Shown one piece after another: positions 43,455 through 53,064 of a stretch of 64,000 nt of DNA. Positions within the stretch are counted from its first letter, which is position 1. Each line of letters opens with the position of its first letter. This DNA is from an uncultured Bacteroidales bacterium (GTDB lineage Bacteria > Bacteroidota > Bacteroidia > Bacteroidales > UBA932), in contig ONMJ01000003.1 of assembly GCA_900318955.1 (NCBI GenBank), positions 1 through 64,000 of the forward strand, given 5' to 3'. A program made the translations under genes and the position numbers. The notes beneath the pieces were generated by a model. That model ran no database searches. It was not told the origin of the DNA and worked only from the letters and a program-made list of their open reading frames with translations.

Positions 43455-43799
43455 ATGAAAAAGATCATTCTGACTCTACTCGTTTCTATGACTGCACTGT
43501 TTCTCGGTTCAGTCAGATCCTCCGCCACCCCTGCAATGAGCGAGGCTTCTGATACCGTCACAGTAGTCAAGGCTACAGGCGGTCCGAAGACAATTGTCCT
43601 TGTCAACCCTGGCGAGAACAAGGTGAAAGTCATCAAAATACTCCGCGAGTATCTTGGACTCGGGCTTAAAGAAACTCACGCTCTCGTCAACTCAACTCCC
43701 GCAATCATCAAGGAGAATGTTCCTGCGGAAGAAGCCGCAGCACTTGCAACATCTCTCAAAGAAGTAGGAGCCGAAATCGAACTTAAAGAGCAGAAGTAG
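43455..43799 (+). CDS. Exported protein with a ribosomal L7/L12 C-terminal-like domain
   Basis: 114 residues. Residues 1-24 form a signal peptide (MKKIILTLLVSMTALFLGSVRSSA). Residues about 38-113 follow the bL12 C-terminal domain almost throughout: TIVLVNPGENKVKVIKILRE, then LGLGLKETHALV, then a P-A-I-I-K-E-N-V segment and EEAAALATSLKEVGAEIELK. The dimerisation domain and hinge of true L7/L12 are missing, so this is not the ribosomal protein. A ribosomal stalk domain sent out of the cytoplasm is unexpected; its role is unknown. It is 3 nt behind pncB and 20 nt in front of a helicase gene. Confidence 0.8.
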   Translation: MKKIILTLLVSMTALFLGSVRSSATPAMSEASDTVTVVKATGGPKTIVLVNPGENKVKVIKILREYLGLGLKETHALVNSTPAIIKENVPAEEAAALATSLKEVGAEIELKEQK

Positions 43800-43819
43800 C
43801 CTGATCCTCGCCGGATCCA

Positions 43820-46000
43820 ATGGAAGACATATTTGAAGGCCTCAATTCAAGACAAAAAGAGGCCGTAACATCGACAGAAGGAAGGATAAGAGTCGTCGCC
43901 GGTGCCGGAACGGGCAAGACGAAGGCTCTTACCCATCGTTATGCATATATAGTCAATGTCCTCGGTATAGATCCTGCAAATATTCTCTGCCTTACCTTCA
44001 CCAACAAGGCCGCGGCTGAGATGAGGTCGAGAATCGCCGGGATGGTCCATAGCGGCGACTACAACGACTTCGTCTGCACGATCCACGGATTCTGCGTCAA
44101 ATTCTTAAGAAAAGAGATTTACCGTCTGGGGTTCCCGAAGAGCTTCACCGTCCTCGACGAGGAGGATTGCAAGGCCATTGCAAAAGAGGCGATGGACGAG
44201 ATGGGGCTGAAAAGGACCGAGAAGACGGTCAAGATGTTCCTCGAAGAGATCGGGGCTTCCAAGGCCCTCCAGGGCTATATCGGGACATACATGCTCCCGG
44301 GCGCGAAGGTATCTGACAATCAGAGGAAAACCTCAAAAATGGCGGCTTACGTCAGCCGCCAGATGAAAAATTACGCTCTGGATTTCGACGACCTCCTCAA
44401 TCTCACAAGGTATATCCTGGACCGGTTCCCGGAGGCTCTGGCATGGTGGCAGGAGGCGCTCAACTACATAATGGTCGACGAGGCCCAGGACTGCAACACC
44501 GATGACTGGGATCTTATAGAGCGCCTTGCAGGGGGCCACAGAAATCTTTTCATTGTCGGCGATCCCGACCAGGCAATCTACGAGTGGAGAGGCGCAAGGC
44601 CTGACCTGTTTGTCAATTTCGGATCTGACAAGGACATAATCCTTGATGAAAACTACCGCTCGACTCCGAAGATCCTGGATGTAGCCAACTGCGTCATCTC
44701 CAACAACCGCAACCGCATCCCAAAGGATCTCTTCACAAGAAAGGAGGAGGGAAAGCCTGTTATCCATTTCCATGGGAAAAGCGAAACCGAGGAAACCGAC
44801 TGGATTATCAGTCAAATCCGTACTCTGAGAGAAAGGGGGGTAAAACTCAACGACATCGCCATCCTCTATAGGAGTACCTATCTCTCCCGTGCCCTTGAAC
44901 AGGCCCTTCTAAATGCAAAAATAGACTATACAATTTGGGGCGGTACAAGATTTTTCGAAAGAAGAGAAATAAAGGACGCCCTCAGCTATCTCCGACTGAT
45001 CAATAATCAGGACGACGACATCTCATTCAGAAGAATCATCAATGTCCCGTCAAGAAAGATAGGTAGAAAGTTTATGGATAGTCTGGAAGCGGCTGCAGAA
45101 AGAGATGGGATTTCCCTCTACAGCGCCCTCCAGATCCATATTTCCGAGTTTGACAAGCCAGGAGCCAGGGCCTTTATCGACGTGATTGAAGACGGGAAAC
45201 AGTTCGCTCTCGGAGGAAGTATCAGCGACCTTCTCAACAGAGTCTTGGAAGGATCTGGATTGAAAAAGGCCATTCGTGAAGACCAGGATGAAGAAAGGCT
45301 TGAGAATCTCGACGAACTTCTCTCCTCAATCAAATTCTATGAAAGATCCAGGAGTGAGGAGGAAGTTACACTCTCCGACTATCTCCAGGATATAGCCCTT
45401 TACACCAACGACGACCACCGAAAGGAGGCTCCTACGCTGAAGATGATGACTATCCACCAGGCAAAGGGCCTAGAGTTTCCTTTTGTTTTCATCACAGGCC
45501 TCAGCGAAGGCATTTTCCCGAATCTCCGGACTATCAGAGAGTGGAAAAAGAATGGCGAAGAGGAGGAAAGAAGGCTTATGTATGTCGCGATTACCCGCGC
45601 AGAAAAAGCACTGTTCCTGACTGAGTCCGAAGGCTACAACCTCTCGACGAAGATGAACAAGTATCCATCCAGATTTCTGGCGGAGATCAAGAGAGAAATG
45701 GTTGTCACTGAAGGATTTATCCCGGAAGAGCTCTGGAGAGGCACAAAGAATCTCATCCATGTGATAGACGAGGAGACGGATCCTCACAGACCTATCTCAT
45801 TCGACGATGATTTCGAAGAAGAGAGAGCCGCTTATGAGTCTCCTTTCCACATCGGCGATACTGTGCTCCACCCCGTTTTCGGAGAAGGTGTGATTCTCTC
45901 TGCAAGTAAAGACTACGCCAGCTTTACAATTGAGTTCTCATCGGGAGCGACAAGGACAGTCCGGGCACCGTTCCTGAAGCTCCAGGATATCCCCGAATAA
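43820..46000 (+). CDS. UvrD/PcrA-type superfamily 1 DNA helicase
   Basis: 726 residues. Walker A AGAGTGKT (27-34), TFTNKAAAEMR (motif Ia), VDEAQD (motif II), GDPDQAIYEWRGA (motif III), NYRS (motif IV), TIHQAKGLEFPFVFI (motif V) and YVAITRAE (motif VI) are all there. The C-terminal Tudor-like end (IGDTVLHPVFGEGVILS) is the PcrA/UvrD tail that contacts RNA polymerase. It unwinds DNA 3' to 5' in repair. The exact subtype (uvrD or pcrA) cannot be fixed. Confidence 0.93.
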   Translation: MEDIFEGLNSRQKEAVTSTEGRIRVVAGAGTGKTKALTHRYAYIVNVLGIDPANILCLTFTNKAAAEMRSRIAGMVHSGDYNDFVCTIHGFCVKFLRKEIYRLGFPKSFTVLDEEDCKAIAKEAMDEMGLKRTEKTVKMFLEEIGASKALQGYIGTYMLPGAKVSDNQRKTSKMAAYVSRQMKNYALDFDDLLNLTRYILDRFPEALAWWQEALNYIMVDEAQDCNTDDWDLIERLAGGHRNLFIVGDPDQAIYEWRGARPDLFVNFGSDKDIILDENYRSTPKILDVANCVISNNRNRIPKDLFTRKEEGKPVIHFHGKSETEETDWIISQIRTLRERGVKLNDIAILYRSTYLSRALEQALLNAKIDYTIWGGTRFFERREIKDALSYLRLINNQDDDISFRRIINVPSRKIGRKFMDSLEAAAERDGISLYSALQIHISEFDKPGARAFIDVIEDGKQFALGGSISDLLNRVLEGSGLKKAIREDQDEERLENLDELLSSIKFYERSRSEEEVTLSDYLQDIALYTNDDHRKEAPTLKMMTIHQAKGLEFPFVFITGLSEGIFPNLRTIREWKKNGEEEERRLMYVAITRAEKALFLTESEGYNLSTKMNKYPSRFLAEIKREMVVTEGFIPEELWRGTKNLIHVIDEETDPHRPISFDDDFEEERAAYESPFHIGDTVLHPVFGEGVILSASKDYASFTIEFSSGATRTVRAPFLKLQDIPE

Positions 46001-46006
46001 CCCGGT

Positions 46007-46039
46007 TTTGCGAAAAGGCATTATTTTATGTAAATTTGC
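46007..46039 (+). promoter_or_regulatory. Promoter of the porin gene
   Basis: TTTG at 46007-46010, spacer of 21 nt, TAAATTTG at 46032-46039, just behind the helicase stop. The ATG is at 46066. Confidence 0.65.
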
Positions 46040-46065
46040 AAGATTATTGTCTTCTATCATTATAG

Positions 46066-48840
46066 ATGCAGGCTACATGGTCAAAAATACTCGTGCCTGT
46101 GACTGTCGTCGGACTGGCACTTCTTGAGACCCTCGGCTTTGACAGCCGGAGGCCTGAGAGCCATGTCTCCTCTTACTCCGCAGTAAGAGCGGTCAGCAAG
46201 GAAGAAATAATGATTTCCCCGGAGGATACGACCAAGAAGAAAAAGACTCCCCCTCCCCCGAAAAAAGAAGTCATTGACTGGGGAGATGATGACGATCTTT
46301 TCCTCACAGCTGATTCTCCCGCCGACACGATTCCTGCCATCACGGCGAGAGACACCATGAAAGTACCTGACAGTCTGAAACTTACCGATCCATTCCTCTA
46401 TCAGTGGTACGTGGCAGTAAAAGACTCTCTGGTCCACAGAATTGTCGTAGACTCACTTAAAAAAGACGGAGATTCCCTAATCTGGCCTGTAATCGATTCT
46501 CTCTACCTCAGAGACTCGGCCACTGTCGCTAAAGAGAAATACGACCGATGGTATAATTCCCTTAGCAAGGCCGAGAGAAAAAGGGTTGACTATCAGAAAA
46601 AACTGCCAAAGCTTCTTCATGAGCAGGATAGCATCCTTGCACGGAAAGACTCAATAAGAAAGGCGAAAGACAGTATAATCGAGACCACCCCCAGAATTCT
46701 TGATACGCCATTCCTTCCGGACTCTCTCCAGTACAAGAGGTTCGTTTCATGGCGCCATGACAGGGAATTCAACAGGATCGAAACATTCGAGTGGGATACC
46801 ACATTCAACTACCATTTCAATGATTACCCTTTCCGGAAGGAAGATGTCGGAGCAGCGTGGCTGGGTATGGCAGGATCGGCTGTACAGACCTTTAATTTCC
46901 TGAAAAGGGACAAAACCGAGAGCGTGAGCTTCTATGAGCCCTACGAGAGTTGGACTTATACCCCTTCGTCGCTTCCGATGTACAATACCAAGACTCCTTA
47001 TACGGAGCTCATGTACTACGGCACTCTCCTTTCCCCGAGCATGAAAGAGTCCAACAATCTAAGGCTCTTCACAACGCAGAACATCCTTCCGCAGCTCAAC
47101 ATTGCCCTCGAATACAAACGTTACGGAGGAAGCGGTATCCTCAACAACGAATCGACCGACAACCGCACCTCTGTCGTATCAGGGAACTGGCTGGGCAAGA
47201 GATATGTTGCCCACGCCGGACTGATTCACAATACCATCAAGAGAAAAGAAAACGGCGGAGTCAGGGACAATATGTGGGTCAGGGATACTCTCGTTGAAGT
47301 AAGGGAAATTGATGTCAATCTCAATAGCTCAGCCAACGAGTACAAGAAGAACACTATCTTCTTCGACCAATCCTACAGGATACCTTTCGTATTCATTAAG
47401 AAATTTCAGGACCGTAAGATAGTGAAGGCCGAGTTGGCATACAGGGATAGCGTTACCGCTACCGGTGACAGTGCCGCAATCGCTGATATGGATACACTTC
47501 TTCTCGGCAATGCCGCGAGAAGAGAGGCCTATTACGCATCCCTCGATACTCTTGATGATATTACAACCGCATTCATCGGAACCTCTTCAGAGTATTCCGT
47601 CTATAATAAGATCTACACAGACGAGATAAGCGCCTCAGACGCTTCAGGAAGCGCTTTCTTCAACAATAACTTTTTCATCAACCCGAGAAAGAGCGTTGAC
47701 TCCCTCCACATGATGAAACTCGACAATAAGATATTCCTCCGCGTCCAGCCTTGGTCTGAAGACGGGGTAATCTCAAAGATCGAGGGAGGTATCGGCGATC
47801 GCTTCCTGAGCCATTATATGGCTTCTCCAGGAGGATATATCAGGAACAATTCGAATGTCAGATGGAACTCTCTCTATGCCTATGCCGGAGTAGAGGGAAA
47901 ACTTCTCAATAGCATTGAGTGGAACGCGCTCGGAGAGTATACTTTCCTTGGGGACCAGATCAATGATATGTTCATTGGTGCCAATGCGAAAATGACCCTC
48001 CACCCTTTCAGAAGGCATAAAAAGTCTCCTGTAGTAATTAAAGCGGCCTTCGAGACGTCCCTCAAGGAACCTGACTGGTTCCAGCAGCACATGTACACCA
48101 ACCACTACATGTGGGACAATTCCTTCTCAAAGACTTCTCTCAGTAAAATCAACGGTTCCATTGATATCCCTAAATGGAGGCTGTCTGCAGGCGGAGGCTA
48201 CTCTCTCGTCGCCAATAAAGTCTGGTACGATACTCTCGGGATGGCCCGCCAGTGCGGCGATGCCGTCAGCGTTATCACCGGCTACCTCCGAAAGGATTTC
48301 GCGCTCTTCAATGACTTTCTCCATCTGGATAATTCCGTCCTCGTACAATATTCTTCCAATCAGGAAGTCATTCCCTTACCTCTCGTTGCACTGAATCTCA
48401 AGTATTTCATCCAGTTCAATATTGTCAGAAAGGATGTGATGCAGATGCAGATCGGCGCCAACACGAGGATGACGACAAAGTGGTACGCCCCTTCATATAA
48501 CCCCGTAAGCGGCACATTCATGGCCCAGAACGAGTATCAGTACGGATACTGCCCGATCTTCGATCTGTTCATGAATGTACAGTGGAAGCGGGCTTGCATT
48601 TTCGTCAAATGGGAGAACGCCGGAAGAGGCTGGCCGATGAAGAAAAGGGATTATTTCAGCGCCCACCACTATATCAGCACCGACCGTCAAATCAAGGTTG
48701 GAATCTACTGGCCTTTCTATGTGATGTCCGGTACGCAGAAGACGATGTCATCCAAGGCCGGCTCAGGAATGAGCGGAGGTAGCGGTGGAGGCGGTGGATT
48801 CGGAGGATTGACTTCATCACTTGGAAGAGGCGGCCGATGA
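46066..48840 (+). CDS. Putative porin (Porin_10 family) with glycine-rich tail
   Basis: 924 residues. An N-terminal signal-like segment is followed by a Lys/Pro- and Asp-rich linker (TKKKKTPPPPKK, about 57-68) and a charged coiled region with many D-S pairs (to about 215). The barrel part from about 235 begins FEWDTTFNYHFNDYPFRKEDVG and has the Tyr/Asn-rich alternating strands of the Bacteroidota putative porins. After the last strand (KVGIYWPFYVMSG) comes an extra Gly/Ser tail, so the barrel does not end at the C-terminus. Transport substrate unknown. Its stop overlaps the start of the transglycosylase gene (ATGA). Confidence 0.85.
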   Translation: MQATWSKILVPVTVVGLALLETLGFDSRRPESHVSSYSAVRAVSKEEIMISPEDTTKKKKTPPPPKKEVIDWGDDDDLFLTADSPADTIPAITARDTMKVPDSLKLTDPFLYQWYVAVKDSLVHRIVVDSLKKDGDSLIWPVIDSLYLRDSATVAKEKYDRWYNSLSKAERKRVDYQKKLPKLLHEQDSILARKDSIRKAKDSIIETTPRILDTPFLPDSLQYKRFVSWRHDREFNRIETFEWDTTFNYHFNDYPFRKEDVGAAWLGMAGSAVQTFNFLKRDKTESVSFYEPYESWTYTPSSLPMYNTKTPYTELMYYGTLLSPSMKESNNLRLFTTQNILPQLNIALEYKRYGGSGILNNESTDNRTSVVSGNWLGKRYVAHAGLIHNTIKRKENGGVRDNMWVRDTLVEVREIDVNLNSSANEYKKNTIFFDQSYRIPFVFIKKFQDRKIVKAELAYRDSVTATGDSAAIADMDTLLLGNAARREAYYASLDTLDDITTAFIGTSSEYSVYNKIYTDEISASDASGSAFFNNNFFINPRKSVDSLHMMKLDNKIFLRVQPWSEDGVISKIEGGIGDRFLSHYMASPGGYIRNNSNVRWNSLYAYAGVEGKLLNSIEWNALGEYTFLGDQINDMFIGANAKMTLHPFRRHKKSPVVIKAAFETSLKEPDWFQQHMYTNHYMWDNSFSKTSLSKINGSIDIPKWRLSAGGGYSLVANKVWYDTLGMARQCGDAVSVITGYLRKDFALFNDFLHLDNSVLVQYSSNQEVIPLPLVALNLKYFIQFNIVRKDVMQMQIGANTRMTTKWYAPSYNPVSGTFMAQNEYQYGYCPIFDLFMNVQWKRACIFVKWENAGRGWPMKKRDYFSAHHYISTDRQIKVGIYWPFYVMSGTQKTMSSKAGSGMSGGSGGGGGFGGLTSSLGRGGR

Positions 48841-49811
48841 AAAGACACCATCTCATATCCGCTCTTGTTCTTGCAGCAGCACTTCTCGTCATCCCGGTGA
48901 GCAGCCGCCACATAACTCTTAAGGATGCTGTAGAGACTCCGAGAGACAGTTCTGTTGTCTGTGTCATAGCCCTTGACGGACAGCCATCCGGCAGCCGCAA
49001 GATAGAGGTCAACCGGGCAATGCTCCGACAATATGCCAAGACGATGAATTACGATGCCATTATCTCCGTAGTCAAGAAAGGAGAAAATCCTTTGGACTCT
49101 CTTAGAGACGGAAAAGCGGACATAGTAGTCAGGTACTTTGCAGACAGCCTTGACAGCACTGGTCTGGCTCAGTCCAGAGTATTCCACGACAGCACCGTCT
49201 GGGTAATCCAGGACGGCAATTTAGATCGTCTGAAAGAGATAAACGGCTGGATTATGACAATGTCCGAGAACGAAATGTTCACCAAGATGAGACGATCCAT
49301 CCTCCAGGGCATAACCATCAGCGACACTAGAATAAGTCCCTACGATTCGCTCGTGAAGATATATGCGCCGAAGATGGGATGGGACTGGAGGCTTCTTTCA
49401 TCCCTCATCTATCACGAATCCAGATTCAATCCCGAAGCAAGATCTTCAAGGGACGCTGCCGGACTGATGCAGGTCAGGACTGACAAGATCAGCATCGACA
49501 GTCTGATGGACCCTGTAATCAACTTGGAATTCGGCGCCCAGTATGTTGCAAGACTCCAGGAGATGTATTCAAAAACGGCCGCAGACTCGCTTGAAACCAT
49601 AAAATTTGTCCTCGCCGCTTTCAATGCCGGAGAAAGCAGAATCAACGACTGCATCACCTATGCATCGAAACACGGAGTCGATCCCGGCTATTGGGACAAT
49701 ATCGTGGAGCTGATCCCGGAAATACCCAATTTTAAGGGTAACCAGACGATTGCCTACGTTACCGTTGTCCTTCAAACCTGGTCTGACTACAGGGAACTGT
49801 TCCCAGATTAA
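48837..49811 (+). CDS. MltF-like lytic transglycosylase
   Basis: 324 residues with an N-terminal signal/anchor. Residues about 40-155 resemble the solute-binding-like domain of MltF, shortened; residues about 175-320 are an SLT domain. The catalytic Glu is E194 in SLIYHESRFNPEA, followed by GLMQV and AAFNAGESRI. It cuts the glycan strand of peptidoglycan and leaves anhydroMurNAc ends, which feed the recycling route suggested by the AmgK/MurU genes 7-9 kb away. Translationally coupled to the porin gene. Confidence 0.9.
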   Translation: MKRHHLISALVLAAALLVIPVSSRHITLKDAVETPRDSSVVCVIALDGQPSGSRKIEVNRAMLRQYAKTMNYDAIISVVKKGENPLDSLRDGKADIVVRYFADSLDSTGLAQSRVFHDSTVWVIQDGNLDRLKEINGWIMTMSENEMFTKMRRSILQGITISDTRISPYDSLVKIYAPKMGWDWRLLSSLIYHESRFNPEARSSRDAAGLMQVRTDKISIDSLMDPVINLEFGAQYVARLQEMYSKTAADSLETIKFVLAAFNAGESRINDCITYASKHGVDPGYWDNIVELIPEIPNFKGNQTIAYVTVVLQTWSDYRELFPD

Positions 49812-50971
49812 TCCATCTTTACTGTCTGTGAAGGATCCACCCTTGCGATGAACAGGGTCGGAATCAGCAGAAGCAGCATTATTGCAAAATACGCAAAGAC
49901 GTCCGCTCCCAGAATGAGCGGAATATTGACATGCACCGGCACATAGGAAACGAAATAGCTTGCCGGATCGAGCTTGATAAAATGAGTAAGACTCTGGACG
50001 AGGCAGAATAGAAGGCCAAGGCCATTACCCAGGAGCATCCCTTTTAAAACAACACCCGAAGAGACTCTGAGAAAGACTTTTCCGATTGATCTGTCGGTCA
50101 TTCCGAGAGTCTTCAGAGTCCCGATGGTAGAGATGTTTCTGAATAGCATTATAAGTAGACCGGAAATCATATTGAACCCGGCTACTATGATCATGAGGAT
50201 AAGTATGAACACAACGTTGAAATCCAGCAACCGCAGCCAGTCGAAAAGCTGTGGATATCGATTTGCTGAGGTTGTGGTCATGAGACTCTGCTCGTCTTCA
50301 TCCTCACTAAGCATAAGTGTCGCCCCGATTCTGTCGGAGATCTCCCGGGATAGAGACTCTCCCCTCGCCTGAGGAAGTAGCCTAACTTCATGGAGCGAAG
50401 CTTCGGAAGACGTCCAGCCGTTGACTCGCTGGACATCCTGAAGGGAAGCATTGACTATCAGATTGTCGTCAAATGCAACAAGGTCCTCATAGACAGAAGC
50501 GACAGTGAATTTCCTCACCTTCATCTTCTCTCCTACGAAATATGTCACCATCGGGTCTCCTTCCTTGAGCCCTGTTATCTCAGAAAGACGACGGGGAATA
50601 GAAACCGTCATCGAAGAATCATTATAATCGGAAGAACCCTTGAGGATTATTCCATGAATGATGTCCTCGTTCTTGACAATCCCGGCGCCGAAGGCAACTG
50701 GCGAGTAAGAAGCTACGCCCGGGATTGAGAGAATCTTGTCATGGGAAGGCAGTTCCGATGGAATCGGATTGGAGTCTCCGAAAGAAGAGGAGCCGATTGA
50801 GGTTATCTGCACATCCCCCATAACAGCAGCGACGCCGTCCCGTATGGCATGCCTGAAGCCAGACGAGACAGCGACTGCTATGATGATGATAAGGAAACTC
50901 ACGGTGATAGAGATCACCGCGATGTTTCCCTGGAATTTCAGTTTCCCGGATATGAAACCGGAAGCATCCAT
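49808..50971 (-). CDS. LolE/FtsX-type ABC transporter permease
   Basis: 387 residues. One N-terminal membrane segment (about 17-37), an outside domain (MacB-like, about 45-245) and three membrane segments at the end (about 255-380) with the FtsX pattern FRNISTIGTLKTLGMTDRSI. Such permeases move lipoproteins or other envelope substrates, driven by a separate ATPase. No ATPase gene is next to it. The start directly follows the stop of the M13 peptidase gene, and its end overlaps the convergent transglycosylase gene by 4 nt. Confidence 0.88.
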   Translation of the reverse strand: MDASGFISGKLKFQGNIAVISITVSFLIIIIAVAVSSGFRHAIRDGVAAVMGDVQITSIGSSSFGDSNPIPSELPSHDKILSIPGVASYSPVAFGAGIVKNEDIIHGIILKGSSDYNDSSMTVSIPRRLSEITGLKEGDPMVTYFVGEKMKVRKFTVASVYEDLVAFDDNLIVNASLQDVQRVNGWTSSEASLHEVRLLPQARGESLSREISDRIGATLMLSEDEDEQSLMTTTSANRYPQLFDWLRLLDFNVVFILILMIIVAGFNMISGLLIMLFRNISTIGTLKTLGMTDRSIGKVFLRVSSGVVLKGMLLGNGLGLLFCLVQSLTHFIKLDPASYFVSYVPVHVNIPLILGADVFAYFAIMLLLLIPTLFIARVDPSQTVKMD

Positions 50972-52984
50972 TTACCAGATATGGACCCTCTCTTCCTCAG
51001 GACGGAACATGGGGTCACCCTCCTTGATATCGAAAGCATCGAAGAAGGACTGGAAATTGCGAATGGATACATTGACCCTGTTCTCGGCAAGAGAATGAGG
51101 ATCCATGTTGGTGAGACGGGCCTTCTCCTGATCGGTAATGTTCTGAGCCCAGATCTTGCCATATGAGAGGTAGAATCTCTGCTCCGGAGTGAAGCCGTCG
51201 ATAAGGCCCTGAGGATGCTTCTTGAGGGCATTCTGCATTGCTGTGAACGCGATGCTAAGACCACCGTGGTCTCCGATATTCTCGCCGAGAGTGAAGCGGC
51301 CGTTTGCATGGACACCGGGAAGAATCTCAATCTCGTCGAACTGAGCGGCGAGTTTGCTTCCTTTCTCGTCGAACTTGGCCTTGTCCTCAGCAGTCCACCA
51401 GTTGATCATGTTTCCATCCTTGTCGAACATCGAGCCCTGATCGTCGAAACCGTGGGACATCTCATGGCCGATGACAACACCGATACCGCCATAGTTGACC
51501 GGAATATCAGCCTCAGGATCAAAGAAAGGCTTCTGGAGAATTCCGGCAGGGAAACAAATCTCGTTTGTGGTAGGATTATAATAAGCATTGACTGTCTGAG
51601 GAGTCATCCCCCACTCTGTCTTGTCGGTAGGTTTCCCAAGTTTGGAAAGATTGTCGGCGACATACCACTTCGTCGCGCTCTTAAGGTTCTCGAAATAGGT
51701 CTTTTCGGGAGAGATTTCAAGTGTGCTGTAGTCTTTCCACTTGTCAGGATATCCTATCTTCACAGTGAAGGAACTGAGCTTCTCCTTCGCGCGGACCTTG
51801 GTAGAATCGCTCATCCAGTCCAGACCGTCGATGTGCTCGCCGAGAGCAACGCGGAGATTCTCTACGAGCTCGACCATCATCTTCTTGGAAGAAGCAGGGA
51901 AATAACGCTCGACATACATCTTGCCGACAGCTTCGCCAAGGATTGAATTAGGGACCTGCATAGCCCTCTTCCAGCGGGGACGCTGCTCCTGGGCTCCGGC
52001 CATCTGATGGCTGAAGAACTCCCATGACGCCGTATAGAACTCATCGTCGAGAGCACCGGCAGAAGAGCTTATGTACTGGCAGAGCATGTAATCCTTAAGA
52101 GTCTGAAGGTCAGTTGATTCCATAAAAGCAGAGAGCTTTTCGAAATAAGAGGGCTGCGCAACAATTACCTTTTCCTGAGCGGGAATTCCCATTACCTCGT
52201 AGAACTTGTCGAAGCTGAGCCCCGGGTATGTCTTGACGAGCTGCTCTGTTGACATAGGGTTGTAGATGGCTGTCATATCGCGGTTCTGCTCACGGGTCCA
52301 TGAGGCTTCGGCGATGAAGTCTTCAACCTTCATGTCTCCTTCTGCGATTTCTTTTGCTCCTTCGACTCCTGCAAGAGTGAGAATCTTCTCAAGATAAGCT
52401 ACATAGCCGGCCTTCAGCTGAGCATTCTCCTCTTTGAGATAATAGTCACGGTCACCCATTCCAAGGCCGCCCTGGCTAAGATAGAGAACCTGCATATCGC
52501 TATTGACAAGGTCTGCTTCAGCGCCGCCACCGAAGAATCCACCCTCGCCTTCGAGATTCATCTCTGCGAGATGCTTGATAAATTCGTCCTTGGTAGCGAT
52601 TGCCTTAATCTTCTCTATTTCGGCTTTGAGTGGCTCTGCACCGATAGAATTACGGGTTGTTGAATCGAGAGCCTGGCTATAAAGGGTAGCGATTTTCTCA
52701 TCTACCGATCCTTTCTCGGCCTTCATACCTACCATGCTCGAAAAGAGCTCATTGAGCTGCTTCTGAGTAGTCTCGGCAATAGCGTCGAAAGAGCCGTAAC
52801 GAGAGAATTCGGGTTTGAGCGGGTTCTTTACCTGCCAACCACCGGTTGCATATTTATAGAAATCAACCTTGGGGCTGACGGTTGTATCAAGGTCGGTGAG
52901 ATCGAGAGCAGGAGCGACAGCCTGCTTGGGACTGCATGAAACCAATGCAAGGAAAGGAATCATCATAAGAATTAACTTTTTCAT
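50972..52984 (-). CDS. M13 (neprilysin/PepO) family zinc metallopeptidase, lipoprotein
   Basis: 670 residues from the ATG at 52984; the start MKKLILMMIPFLALVSCSPK has a lipobox with Cys17. The zinc motif HEMSH (H507-H511) and the third-ligand motif ENIGDHGGL are intact, as is NAYYNPTTNEICFPAGIL. The normal two-domain M13 length is kept. It is expected to cleave peptides at the cell envelope. The LolE-like permease gene follows without a gap. Confidence 0.93.
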   Translation of the reverse strand: MKKLILMMIPFLALVSCSPKQAVAPALDLTDLDTTVSPKVDFYKYATGGWQVKNPLKPEFSRYGSFDAIAETTQKQLNELFSSMVGMKAEKGSVDEKIATLYSQALDSTTRNSIGAEPLKAEIEKIKAIATKDEFIKHLAEMNLEGEGGFFGGGAEADLVNSDMQVLYLSQGGLGMGDRDYYLKEENAQLKAGYVAYLEKILTLAGVEGAKEIAEGDMKVEDFIAEASWTREQNRDMTAIYNPMSTEQLVKTYPGLSFDKFYEVMGIPAQEKVIVAQPSYFEKLSAFMESTDLQTLKDYMLCQYISSSAGALDDEFYTASWEFFSHQMAGAQEQRPRWKRAMQVPNSILGEAVGKMYVERYFPASSKKMMVELVENLRVALGEHIDGLDWMSDSTKVRAKEKLSSFTVKIGYPDKWKDYSTLEISPEKTYFENLKSATKWYVADNLSKLGKPTDKTEWGMTPQTVNAYYNPTTNEICFPAGILQKPFFDPEADIPVNYGGIGVVIGHEMSHGFDDQGSMFDKDGNMINWWTAEDKAKFDEKGSKLAAQFDEIEILPGVHANGRFTLGENIGDHGGLSIAFTAMQNALKKHPQGLIDGFTPEQRFYLSYGKIWAQNITDQEKARLTNMDPHSLAENRVNVSIRNFQSFFDAFDIKEGDPMFRPEEERVHIW

Positions 52985-53064
52985 ATAATTGTCCATTATG
53001 ATATTGCAAGTTGCGAATTTACGCATATTTTCGCATCTTTGCATACTTTTGTAGTGTATTTTCT

